From: Alphaproteobacteria bacterium
GTDB taxonomy: Bacteria; Pseudomonadota; Alphaproteobacteria; Sphingomonadales; Emcibacteraceae
Assembly: GCA_020446675.1 (NCBI GenBank)
Contig: JAGREE010000010.1
Location: 1 to 64,000 of the forward strand
Direction of reading: 5' to 3'
DNA: 64,000 nt
In this document: positions 56,996 through 64,000 of the stretch, piece after piece
Numbering within the stretch: position 1 is the first letter of the stretch
Layout: each line of letters starts with the position of its first letter
The notes under the pieces: generated by a model
What the model saw: only the letters and a program-made list of their open reading frames with translations
Told to the model about the DNA's origin: nothing
The model's database searches: none
Translations under genes and position numbers: made by a program

Positions 56996-58885
56996 ATGTC
57001 ATCATCACAGGATAAAAGTCCAACCCAACGCACCCTAGGCCCTTTGCCGGATCTTGAACGCCACCTGCCCGTCGACTGGTGGCGCACTTTATTTAACGCT
57101 GTCTATTTAGACACGGACGGTGATGTCGTTGAAAATAGCGAGATTACAAAGCATGAAGTGGATAGAATTATCAGCGCATTGGATCTTAAGCAAAATGATC
57201 ATATTCTTGATCTTTGCTGTGGTCAGGGACGCCATACTATTGAGCTGGCAAAAAGAGGGTACAATTTTCTGACCGGAATTGACAGATCAGGTTACCTGAT
57301 CCGGCTTGCCCGACGCAGGGCAAAAGCAGCCTTCTTAAAAATTCAGTTTAAGGAAGGGGACGCAAGACATTTTTCACTTGCATCTAATTCCCAGGACAGT
57401 GTGATTATGATGGGCAATTCCTTTGGTTATTTTGACAATGAGGAGGATGATGTTGCCGTTTTAAATGCCGTAAAAAAAGTTTTGAAATCAGAGGGTAAAC
57501 TGGCTCTCGATTTAACCGATGGCGACTGGATGCGTAAACATTACGAGCCCCGATCATGGGAATGGATAGATAAAAATCAGTTTGTCTGTCGTGAACGGTC
57601 ACTATCCCAGGACGGTGACAGACTAATTTCAAGAGAGGTTATCGTTCACGCTGAACACGGTGTTATTGCCGACCAGTTCTATGCGGAACGGCTTTATTCG
57701 AAAGAGCGAATTACCCAATTACTCGAAAAAGTCGGCTTTAAAAATATCCAGCACCATGCAGAAATTGAACCGGATTCAACCCGTCATGAAGATCTTGGTA
57801 TGATGGCCCGCCGAAATTTAATTACGGCACTTGGTCCCGTAAAAAGCCAGCAAGTGGCAGACAAATCTCGTCCACTAAGAAATATTTCTGTTCTTATGGG
57901 GGATCCCGGGCTGCCGGATACCGTCAAGCTTGGCGGGAAATTCAATGAAGAAGATATTGCCACTATTAATAAATTAAAATCTGCACTTGCTGAGCTGGAA
58001 GGATATAAGTTCCACTATATTGATAACCATGCCACAATGCTGCAGTCTCTAAATAAAATTAAATCTGATTTTGTATTTAATTTGTGTGATGAAGGTTTTA
58101 TGAATAATGCCACCATGGAAATGCATGTTCCCGCGTTTCTGGAAATGCAGGGTATTTCCTATACCGGTGCCAACCCTCAATCTTTGGTTATCTGTTATAA
58201 CAAGGCAATCGTAAGATCAATTGCCATGTCTTGTGATATTCCTGTACCACTTGAAACATATTTTGGTCCTGATGATCAAATGGTCACTATTCCTTCCATA
58301 TTGCCGGCTTTGATCAAACCCTGTGAAGGTGACAGCAGTATAGGTATAACATCAAAAGCCGTTGTGCATTCGGCTGAAGAGGCAATAGAATATATTGCCG
58401 GTCTAAGAGAACAACTCCCGAGATCGTCCATTCTGGTACAGGAATTTCTAACCGGACGGGAATTCAGCATTGGCCTGATCGGCAACCCGAGCCTGGGCTT
58501 AAGCCCGCTGCCGGTGCTTGAAGTGGATTACAGCAAGCTTGATGAAGATCTTCCGAAAATTCTTGGTTATGAATCAAAATGGGATCCAAACTCTCCTTAC
58601 TGGAGCGAGATTAGCTATAAAAAAGCTGACCTTGACGAAGAAAGTCAGCGCAATTTGATTAACTGGTCCAGCATATTGTTTGAACGGCTTGGATGCCGGG
58701 ATTATGCACGCTTTGATTTTCGTGCAGATGCAGACGGCACATTAAAGCTTCTTGAAGCCAACCCGAACCCGGGATGGTGCTGGGATGGAAAATTAAACCT
58801 GATGGCTTCTTTCGCCGGTCAAACCTATTCTGATCTGTTGGCAAAAATTATCGAGGCCGCAGAACGAAGACTGCGTTTACGTTAA
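56996..58885 (+). CDS. Methyltransferase / D-Ala-D-Ala-ligase-like ATP-grasp fusion protein
   Basis: Two-domain protein of 629 residues. Residues about 15-275 form a class I methyltransferase (WWRTLFNAVYLDTDG, motif I ILDLCCGQGRHTIELAKRGY, MMGNSFGYFDNEEDD). Residues about 290-629 resemble D-alanine:D-alanine ligase: ISVLMGDPG, YTGANPQSLVICYNKA, ALIKPCEGDSSIGIT, VQEFLTGREFSIGL and the Mg-binding DFRADADG / LLEANPNPG. ATP-grasp residues appear intact. The start at 56996 has AGGAA upstream; an ATG 18 bases earlier has none. It probably makes and methylates (or modifies) a peptide-like product. The substrate is unknown. Confidence 0.85.
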   Translation: MSSSQDKSPTQRTLGPLPDLERHLPVDWWRTLFNAVYLDTDGDVVENSEITKHEVDRIISALDLKQNDHILDLCCGQGRHTIELAKRGYNFLTGIDRSGYLIRLARRRAKAAFLKIQFKEGDARHFSLASNSQDSVIMMGNSFGYFDNEEDDVAVLNAVKKVLKSEGKLALDLTDGDWMRKHYEPRSWEWIDKNQFVCRERSLSQDGDRLISREVIVHAEHGVIADQFYAERLYSKERITQLLEKVGFKNIQHHAEIEPDSTRHEDLGMMARRNLITALGPVKSQQVADKSRPLRNISVLMGDPGLPDTVKLGGKFNEEDIATINKLKSALAELEGYKFHYIDNHATMLQSLNKIKSDFVFNLCDEGFMNNATMEMHVPAFLEMQGISYTGANPQSLVICYNKAIVRSIAMSCDIPVPLETYFGPDDQMVTIPSILPALIKPCEGDSSIGITSKAVVHSAEEAIEYIAGLREQLPRSSILVQEFLTGREFSIGLIGNPSLGLSPLPVLEVDYSKLDEDLPKILGYESKWDPNSPYWSEISYKKADLDEESQRNLINWSSILFERLGCRDYARFDFRADADGTLKLLEANPNPGWCWDGKLNLMASFAGQTYSDLLAKIIEAAERRLRLR

Positions 58886-61377
58886 TCATTTGAAGAAACA
58901 GCCATTTTAAATGGCTGTTTCTTTTCATTTTTCTTAACTTTAATAAAACCTGCAAAAGATGCTGCAAAAATACCGCCTATAGCCGCTTTTATCCAGTCTT
59001 GAAGATGAAGCGGGCTTAAATGCATCAAGTCTGATAAGGCTGGAAACTGAATAAGTAAAACCGCAGACAAAAGTGTCAACCCGGTGATCATCCGGGCAGC
59101 GTTAGATCGAAATCCGCTAAGGATCAAGGTTATCGTTGCCCCACTAATAATTAAAGCGGCCAATGCAATTGTCCTCGCATGGATTACATTTTGTTCAGCG
59201 CCAAGGGCCTGTTCATAAAGAAAAATAATTAATAGGGTTATTAATGTTCCGACAAGACCAATAATGATCCATTCATTCCAATCAAAAAACCGTACTTTAA
59301 CATTGTTTCTAAGTATATCCAGATCATCAGTCGCTGGAAGTTGTTGATAAACAAGCAACGCTGTTGGGTGAATAATAAGCTCAAGCCAAACAATATGTAT
59401 GGGCAAATAGAGCAAGGGATATCCTAAAAGTGGAATGATTGCCGCTGTCGCCACAAATGGAAGATGGATCATTAAAAGATAAAAAAAGCTGAGTTTAAGG
59501 TTTTGAAAAAGTTGTCGTCCTTCCGCAATCGCCCGAACAATAGTTCGAAAATTATCATCAAGCAGAACTATAGATGCGACCTCTCGTGCAGGTCTGGTTC
59601 CACGCTCACCCATGGCTATTCCAACATCTGCCCCCTGCAAAGCAGGTACATCATTTACACCGTCCCCCGTTACCGCAACTATATGACCAGCTTTTTGCAG
59701 TGCTCTGACTATTTTCAGTTTATCCGATGGTTTTGCCCGGGCTATAACATCAACAAAATAAGTATCCTTTGAACCATTGTTCAGATAAAAATCAATCTCC
59801 GGCCCTTCAATGACATGAGGATCACCAGATCCTATACCAAGATCTTTCGCAATTGCAGCAGCAGTGGCCGGATGATCGCCAGTAACCATAATTACTCTAA
59901 TCCCAGCGGCCTGCGCCCTTTTTACAGCGACTGCGACACCATCCCGCAATGGGTCTTCAAATGCCAACAACCCAGCAAGCTGATAATCATTTTCTGGTTC
60001 ATCAGCGGGGACAATATCCAGTTTTTTATAAGCGCATGCTATGACCTTGTGTCCATTCGTTGCAAAGGTCCGGGTTTTATCCAGCCAATTTTCTCTGGCT
60101 TTATCATCGCACTCCACCATGGAAATAATCGTTTCCGGAGCCCCTTTTATTACCGCCATCATTTCCCCTGATGCATTTTTTATAATTGCTGTCTCCCGGC
60201 GGCGATCTTCCGTAAAAGGATAGGTTTCAATCCTTTCAATATTCCTCACCGTTGCTTTCTCAAGAAGCAGAGCATCAAGCGGATCCCCATTTTCCTTTCT
60301 CGATGCAAAAGAGGCTATATTTACAACAAATTCATCATTAAGTCCTTTGTTGCTGACTATATGGGAAAGCTCCAACTTACCCATGGTCAACGTTCCTGTT
60401 TTATCAGTACAAATGCAGCTAATTCGCCCGATATTTTCAACAACAACGGCGCGACGGACCAGCGCACGTCGTTTGGCAAGACGAAATACCCCAACACCAA
60501 GAAAAAATGTAAAAACAACAGGAAACTCTTCCGGCAGTGCGGCTATTGCCAAGGTTAGTGCACTTAGCAGCGCATCAAGTACACCGTAACCCTGCTGATA
60601 TCTGATAGTCGCAAGAAGTAAGCACAAAATGGTTGCGATTACGATTAGTATCCCTATCATTCTGGCAATTGCGTTCTGAAGCGGGGTTCGCTCATGTTTT
60701 TCTGAGCGTGCTGATCTGGCAATCTGACCATATAAAGTATCAGCACCCGTAAAAATAATTCTAACCGTAACGTCCCCCGTTAACAAACGCGTTCCTGCCG
60801 TACCCCAGTGAACCTCATCAATGGACGTGCTGTCAGTGCCAACAAATGGCACTGTAAAAAACCGTTTACGAACCGGCATCGATTCACCAGTCAAAGCGGA
60901 CTCATCAACCTGAATATTTTCCCCTTTTAAAATTATTCCATCAGCGGGGAAGGACTCTCCTGCAGAGACAAGAGCGAGGTCCCCAGGCAATAGATCAAGC
61001 GCTGGGATTACTTTTATGGCGCCATCACGGTAAACTTTAACGAGCGTTGAAAGTTGCCCCTTTAATCCTTCTGTTGAAGCTTGTGTGCGCCGGTGAAGAT
61101 ATGCGTCCATCCCTATAATAGGTAGGAGAGCAACCCCCAGAACAATGCCATCAGAATAATTCCCCATCCAGAAAAATAATGAGGAAATAGAGACAAGAAA
61201 CCAAACCATAGGATCACGAAATGTATCACGTATTACATCATTCCATCCAGATGATGCAGATAATAAAATATCATTCTGTCCGTAAATGCTTTTTCTTTCA
61301 TCCAGATCGGTCTGGCTCAGGCCTTGCATGTTGTCAGAAAAATTCTTGAGCCGGGAAAGAGTGAAGGAGCGATACAT
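58882..61377 (-). CDS. P-type cation-transporting ATPase
   Basis: Cation pump of 831 residues with an N-terminal cation-ATPase domain and about ten membrane helices. The actuator motif TGES is at 163-166, the phosphorylation motif CTDKTGT has Asp at 325, and the hinge is TGDGVNDVPAL. Helix M4 reads LPEEFPVVFTFFLGVGV, resembling the P2 type but with Glu-Phe where SERCA-like pumps have Gly-Leu; M6 has IVWLELIIHP. No N-terminal heavy-metal domain, so copper or zinc export is unlikely. Calcium, manganese or another cation is possible. It starts 82 bases downstream of the HdeD-like gene. Confidence 0.87.
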   Translation of the reverse strand: MYRSFTLSRLKNFSDNMQGLSQTDLDERKSIYGQNDILLSASSGWNDVIRDTFRDPMVWFLVSISSLFFWMGNYSDGIVLGVALLPIIGMDAYLHRRTQASTEGLKGQLSTLVKVYRDGAIKVIPALDLLPGDLALVSAGESFPADGIILKGENIQVDESALTGESMPVRKRFFTVPFVGTDSTSIDEVHWGTAGTRLLTGDVTVRIIFTGADTLYGQIARSARSEKHERTPLQNAIARMIGILIVIATILCLLLATIRYQQGYGVLDALLSALTLAIAALPEEFPVVFTFFLGVGVFRLAKRRALVRRAVVVENIGRISCICTDKTGTLTMGKLELSHIVSNKGLNDEFVVNIASFASRKENGDPLDALLLEKATVRNIERIETYPFTEDRRRETAIIKNASGEMMAVIKGAPETIISMVECDDKARENWLDKTRTFATNGHKVIACAYKKLDIVPADEPENDYQLAGLLAFEDPLRDGVAVAVKRAQAAGIRVIMVTGDHPATAAAIAKDLGIGSGDPHVIEGPEIDFYLNNGSKDTYFVDVIARAKPSDKLKIVRALQKAGHIVAVTGDGVNDVPALQGADVGIAMGERGTRPAREVASIVLLDDNFRTIVRAIAEGRQLFQNLKLSFFYLLMIHLPFVATAAIIPLLGYPLLYLPIHIVWLELIIHPTALLVYQQLPATDDLDILRNNVKVRFFDWNEWIIIGLVGTLITLLIIFLYEQALGAEQNVIHARTIALAALIISGATITLILSGFRSNAARMITGLTLLSAVLLIQFPALSDLMHLSPLHLQDWIKAAIGGIFAASFAGFIKVKKNEKKQPFKMAVSSND
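58893..58925 (+). terminator. Terminator embedded in the 3' end of the convergent ATPase gene
   Basis: AAGAAACAGCCAT pairs perfectly with ATGGCTGTTTCTT (13 bp) around a TTTAA loop, followed by TTCATTTTT. It starts 8 bases after the fusion gene stop and lies within the last codons of the opposite ATPase gene. Confidence 0.8.
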
Positions 61378-61459
61378 AATTATCCCTCAGAATGAAGGAA
61401 AAAATCAATCTTGCCTTGATTATTCTCGCCCCGTTTCTGAAATTCCATGAAATTTTTTT

Positions 61460-62047
61460 TCATTCGGATTTAAGGCTGAATGCAATCGCAAGCGTTGCTA
61501 TTCCTGTTGAAAGAATATTGGCCCCACTAAGAATGCCTATTGCCCAAAGAGCAGAAAATGGAAATTGGGACCAAAGAAAAACCCCCAGAATGAAGGCTAT
61601 AAGTCCGTCAAATAATACCCATGTCCAGTTTTTCATTGCCCTCATCTGTAACGCCAAAATGAATTTTAAAATCCCTTCAGCTATAAAAATAGTGGCAAGA
61701 ATTATCGTAAATACTGCAACACTTTCTATCGGCCGGACCAATAAAATTATCCCGGCTACTGCCCAGATAATGCTCGAAAATAAAGCAAGAAGTAAACCTG
61801 ACCATTTATGATAGCCAAATGCCTGAATAAATTGAATTATTCCGGAAAAAAGCAATACCAGACCAATGATAATGATAATGGAAATGCTACTAATCAATGG
61901 GAACAATATTGCCGCAGCGCCCAAGACAAACAACATCAGTCCAAAAAAGAACAACCAATTCCGGTTCTTCGAAATTGTTATCATAAGATCTGCTATTTGT
62001 ATTCTGCCAGTTCCATTATGGTCATGTCTATTTTCGCGCATATGCAT
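61460..62047 (-). CDS. HdeD-family (DUF308) membrane protein
   Basis: Membrane protein of 195 residues with about six hydrophobic helices built as repeated short units (LMLFVLGAAAILFP, LVLLFSGIIQFIQAF, WAVAGIILLVRP, IFIAEGILKFILAL, FILGVFLWSQFP). This is the DUF308/HdeD pattern known from acid-stress membrane proteins. The 20-residue polar N-terminus (RENRHDHNG) is unusual; a later Met at 61984 may be the true start. Same strand as and just upstream of the P-type ATPase, so a shared operon is likely. Confidence 0.85.
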   Translation of the reverse strand: MHMRENRHDHNGTGRIQIADLMITISKNRNWLFFFGLMLFVLGAAAILFPLISSISIIIIIGLVLLFSGIIQFIQAFGYHKWSGLLLALFSSIIWAVAGIILLVRPIESVAVFTIILATIFIAEGILKFILALQMRAMKNWTWVLFDGLIAFILGVFLWSQFPFSALWAIGILSGANILSTGIATLAIAFSLKSE

Positions 62048-62199
62048 ATCTTTAAATCAGAATAATAGGTTAAAACCCGACAACATCCCAAAACACTTTT
62101 CCTAAAGTCGCCTGTTCAAGCTTTCCCTTCGGCCAACGCTTTATAAGTCTACTTTTAATCGCACGGTTTGTCCATCAAATGTAATTTTAGATGGGCCGT

Positions 62200-62227
62200 A
62201 AAAAAAAGACGGCACAAAGGCCGCCTT
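62200..62227 (-). terminator. Intrinsic terminator of lpdA
   Basis: On the minus strand AAGGCGGC pairs with GCCGTCTT (one G-U) around a 6-base loop and is followed by a run of Ts, 27 bases after the lpdA stop. Confidence 0.82.
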
Positions 62228-62253
62228 TTTCACAGTTTCTGAATTCATTATAA

Positions 62254-63660
62254 TTACATATGGATTGGTGAGCCACCTGCTGCCATGGCTGCTTCCTTAA
62301 CTGCTTCAGCTTCGGTCGGGTGCGCGTGGCAGGTATAAGCAATATCTTCTGCGGTCAGGCCTTTTTCAATGGCGAGTGTCACTTCAGCAATCATATTACC
62401 GGCATCAGCACCAATGATATGGGCACCTAGGACTTTATCATTATCCTGGGAAGAAAGAATTTTTACAAAACCATCTGTCTGGCTGTTGGCTTTGGCACGG
62501 CTGTTGGCAGTAAACGGAAACTTACCCACATTATAGGCTATTCCGGCGTCCTTAAGCTGTTCTTCGGTTTTACCGACGCTTGCCACTTCCGGCATTGTAT
62601 AAATCACACCCGGGATGGCATCATAATTAACATGACCGGCAAATCCGGCTATCGTTTCAGCAACAGCAATACCTTCATCCTCGGCCTTATGAGCCAGCAT
62701 AGCACCGCGCACAACATCACCAATTGCATAAACGCCCTGAACATTCGTTTCAAAATGATCATTTATATCCACCTGCCCGCGGTCGGTCATTTTAACCCCT
62801 GCCTCTTCAAGGCCCAACCCTTCTGTATAAGGGCGACGACCAACAGAAACCAGAACAACATCCGCCTTTATTGTTTCAGCATCACCGCCTGCTGCCGGTT
62901 CAACGGATACCGTGGCACCCGTTTTTGTCGTTTTAACAGCGGTCACTTTTGATTTAAGTTTAAAGCTGAACCCTTGTTTTTTGAGAATTCTGGCAAAAGT
63001 TTTTGAGACCTCGCCATCCATTTCCGGCGTGATACGGTCCATAAATTCAACAACCGTTACTTCCGCGCCAAGTCTTTTCCATACTGATCCCAGCTCAAGC
63101 CCGATCACACCACCGCCAATCACCACCAAGTGTTTTGGCACTTTTGGCAGGCTGAGTGCCCCGGTCGAGGAAACAACAATTTTTTCATCAATTTTAATGC
63201 CCGGCAGGGCCGCAACATCAGAACCGGTCGCAATGACAATATTTCTCGTCTCTAATGTCTGATTTCCACCGTCATTAAGCGTGACATCGACTTTACCCGC
63301 TCCGGCAATTTTACCGCGACCTTTTACATAATCGACTTTATTCTTCTTAAACAGAAATTCAATACCACCCGTCAGATCACTGACAACGCCGTCTTTGTGT
63401 TTCATTAATTTGGCAATATCAATGGAAAGCTTACCTGTAGAAATACCATATTTTTCCATACCACCATTGGCTTCATCATAAAGCTCGGATGCATGCAGTA
63501 GCGCTTTTGACGGAATACAGCCAACATTCAGACATGTTCCGCCAAGGGCCCCACGCATTTCCACACAGGCAGTTTTTAGTCCCAGCTGAGCCGCTCTGAT
63601 AGCTGCAACATAACCGCCGGGGCCACCGCCGATAATAACGACATCATATTTATCACTCAT
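62254..63660 (-). CDS. lpdA: Dihydrolipoyl dehydrogenase
   Basis: E3 flavoenzyme (468 residues) that reoxidises lipoamide in 2-oxoacid dehydrogenase complexes. The FAD motif is [15 protein letters not shown]; the redox disulfide lies in [16 protein letters not shown]; the NAD motif is [13 protein letters not shown]; the catalytic His-Glu pair is in [13 protein letters not shown]. It lies 23 bases downstream of the E2 gene, so it serves the 2-oxoglutarate complex here. Confidence 0.97.
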   Translation of the reverse strand: MSDKYDVVIIGGGPGGYVAAIRAAQLGLKTACVEMRGALGGTCLNVGCIPSKALLHASELYDEANGGMEKYGISTGKLSIDIAKLMKHKDGVVSDLTGGIEFLFKKNKVDYVKGRGKIAGAGKVDVTLNDGGNQTLETRNIVIATGSDVAALPGIKIDEKIVVSSTGALSLPKVPKHLVVIGGGVIGLELGSVWKRLGAEVTVVEFMDRITPEMDGEVSKTFARILKKQGFSFKLKSKVTAVKTTKTGATVSVEPAAGGDAETIKADVVLVSVGRRPYTEGLGLEEAGVKMTDRGQVDINDHFETNVQGVYAIGDVVRGAMLAHKAEDEGIAVAETIAGFAGHVNYDAIPGVIYTMPEVASVGKTEEQLKDAGIAYNVGKFPFTANSRAKANSQTDGFVKILSSQDNDKVLGAHIIGADAGNMIAEVTLAIEKGLTAEDIAYTCHAHPTEAEAVKEAAMAAGGSPIHM

Positions 63661-63683
63661 AATGAACTTCCATTTTCATTCAA

Positions 63684-64000
63684 TTAAAGATCAAGAACCA
63701 GACGTTGTGGATCTTCGAGATTTTCTTTGACCCGTACCAGAAACGTCACCGCGCCTTTACCGTCAACAATCCTATGATCGTAACTAAGGGACAGATACAT
63801 CATCGGGCGGATGACAATCTCATCATTCACCACAACTGGCCGTTTCTGAATAGTATGCATTCCCAGAATCCCGGATTGCGGCGCATTCAGAATCGGTGAT
63901 GAAAGAAGCGAGCCAAACACACCGCCATTTGAAATGGTAAATGTTCCCCCCATCATATCTTCCATTGCAAGTTTACCGTCACGGGCAAGTCCGCCAAGAC
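63684..64000 (-). CDS. sucB: Dihydrolipoyllysine succinyltransferase (E2), partial
   Basis: The C-terminal 105 or so residues of the E2 catalytic domain; the gene continues past the right edge. [20 protein letters not shown] and [13 protein letters not shown] (the catalytic His-x3-Asp motif) are diagnostic of the acyltransferase family, and AMEDMMGG is typical of the succinyl type. The apparent Met at 63965 is internal, since the frame stays open to base 64000. The order E2-lpdA points to the sucA-sucB-lpdA operon. Confidence 0.93.
   Translation of the reverse strand, partial: LGGLARDGKLAMEDMMGGTFTISNGGVFGSLLSSPILNAPQSGILGMHTIQKRPVVVNDEIVIRPMMYLSLSYDHRIVDGKGAVTFLVRVKENLEDPQRLVLDL

Overview
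This 64 kb window reads as an ordinary chromosomal segment of a fairly AT-rich alphaproteobacterium. No phage, transposon, CRISPR array, rRNA or tRNA gene is visible. The class assignment rests on gene neighbourhoods familiar from Alphaproteobacteria: metX-metW beside hisC-tyrC and a DUF2125 gene; tlpA / argH-lptM-lysA beside a TIGR02302/DUF4175 gene; a CpdR-like single-domain response regulator; an F1-only atpHAGDC operon without F0 genes; FnrN/FnrL-type cysteine spacing; and a Zur box of the ATGTTATA-TATAACAT type. I cannot place it to family. The first gene lies at the left edge and the last gene (odhB/sucB) is cut by the right edge.

Layout. 1-2.1 kb: ferrous iron uptake (feoAB). 2.2-4.7 kb: three tandem FAH-fold enzymes, all with signal peptides. 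4.8-7.9 kb: etfBA-hbd and a membrane-anchored YHS protein. 7.9-10 kb: M13 lipoprotein peptidase. 10.1-16.1 kb: a methyltransferase with a structured leader, metXW, hisC-tyrC, DUF2125. 16.1-19.8 kb: envelope genes (beta-barrel protein, plsC, DUF218, ftsEX). 20-26.9 kb: zinc-ribbon/DUF3426 protein, cpdR, DUF4175 protein, lysA, a tiny LptM lipoprotein, argH and tlpA. 26.9-30 kb: a zinc module (zur, small His/Cys membrane protein, ZnuD-like TonB receptor behind a perfect Zur palindrome). 30.2-42.5 kb: an fnr gene, then the long rplU-rpmA / obgE-proB-proA-nadD-rsfS-rlmH-gpmI-envC-ctpA-yibQ-rppH run. 43-44.7 kb: two paralogous multipass membrane proteins. 44.7-49.7 kb: ATP synthase F1 genes. 50-56.4 kb: an orphan asparagine-synthetase-like protein, priA, fsa, DUF484, xerC. 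56.4-62 kb: a small charged protein, a methyltransferase/ATP-grasp fusion, a P-type ATPase and an HdeD-like protein. 62.2-64 kb: lpdA and odhB.

How the genes connect. The etf/hbd genes, lpdA and odhB serve carbon and electron flow. FtsEX and the EnvC-like protein fit the septal murein hydrolase activation pathway although they lie 19 kb apart. Zur, its palindrome and the TonB receptor form a self-contained zinc-uptake circuit. The rplU promoter and three consecutive hairpins suggest an autoregulated ribosomal protein leader.

The least explained items are the methyltransferase/ATP-grasp fusion, the exported FAH triplet, the orphan asparagine-synthetase-like protein, the paralogous membrane pair, the rplU leader and the small Asp/Tyr/Arg-rich protein. 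No convincing new multi-gene defence or mobile system was seen.
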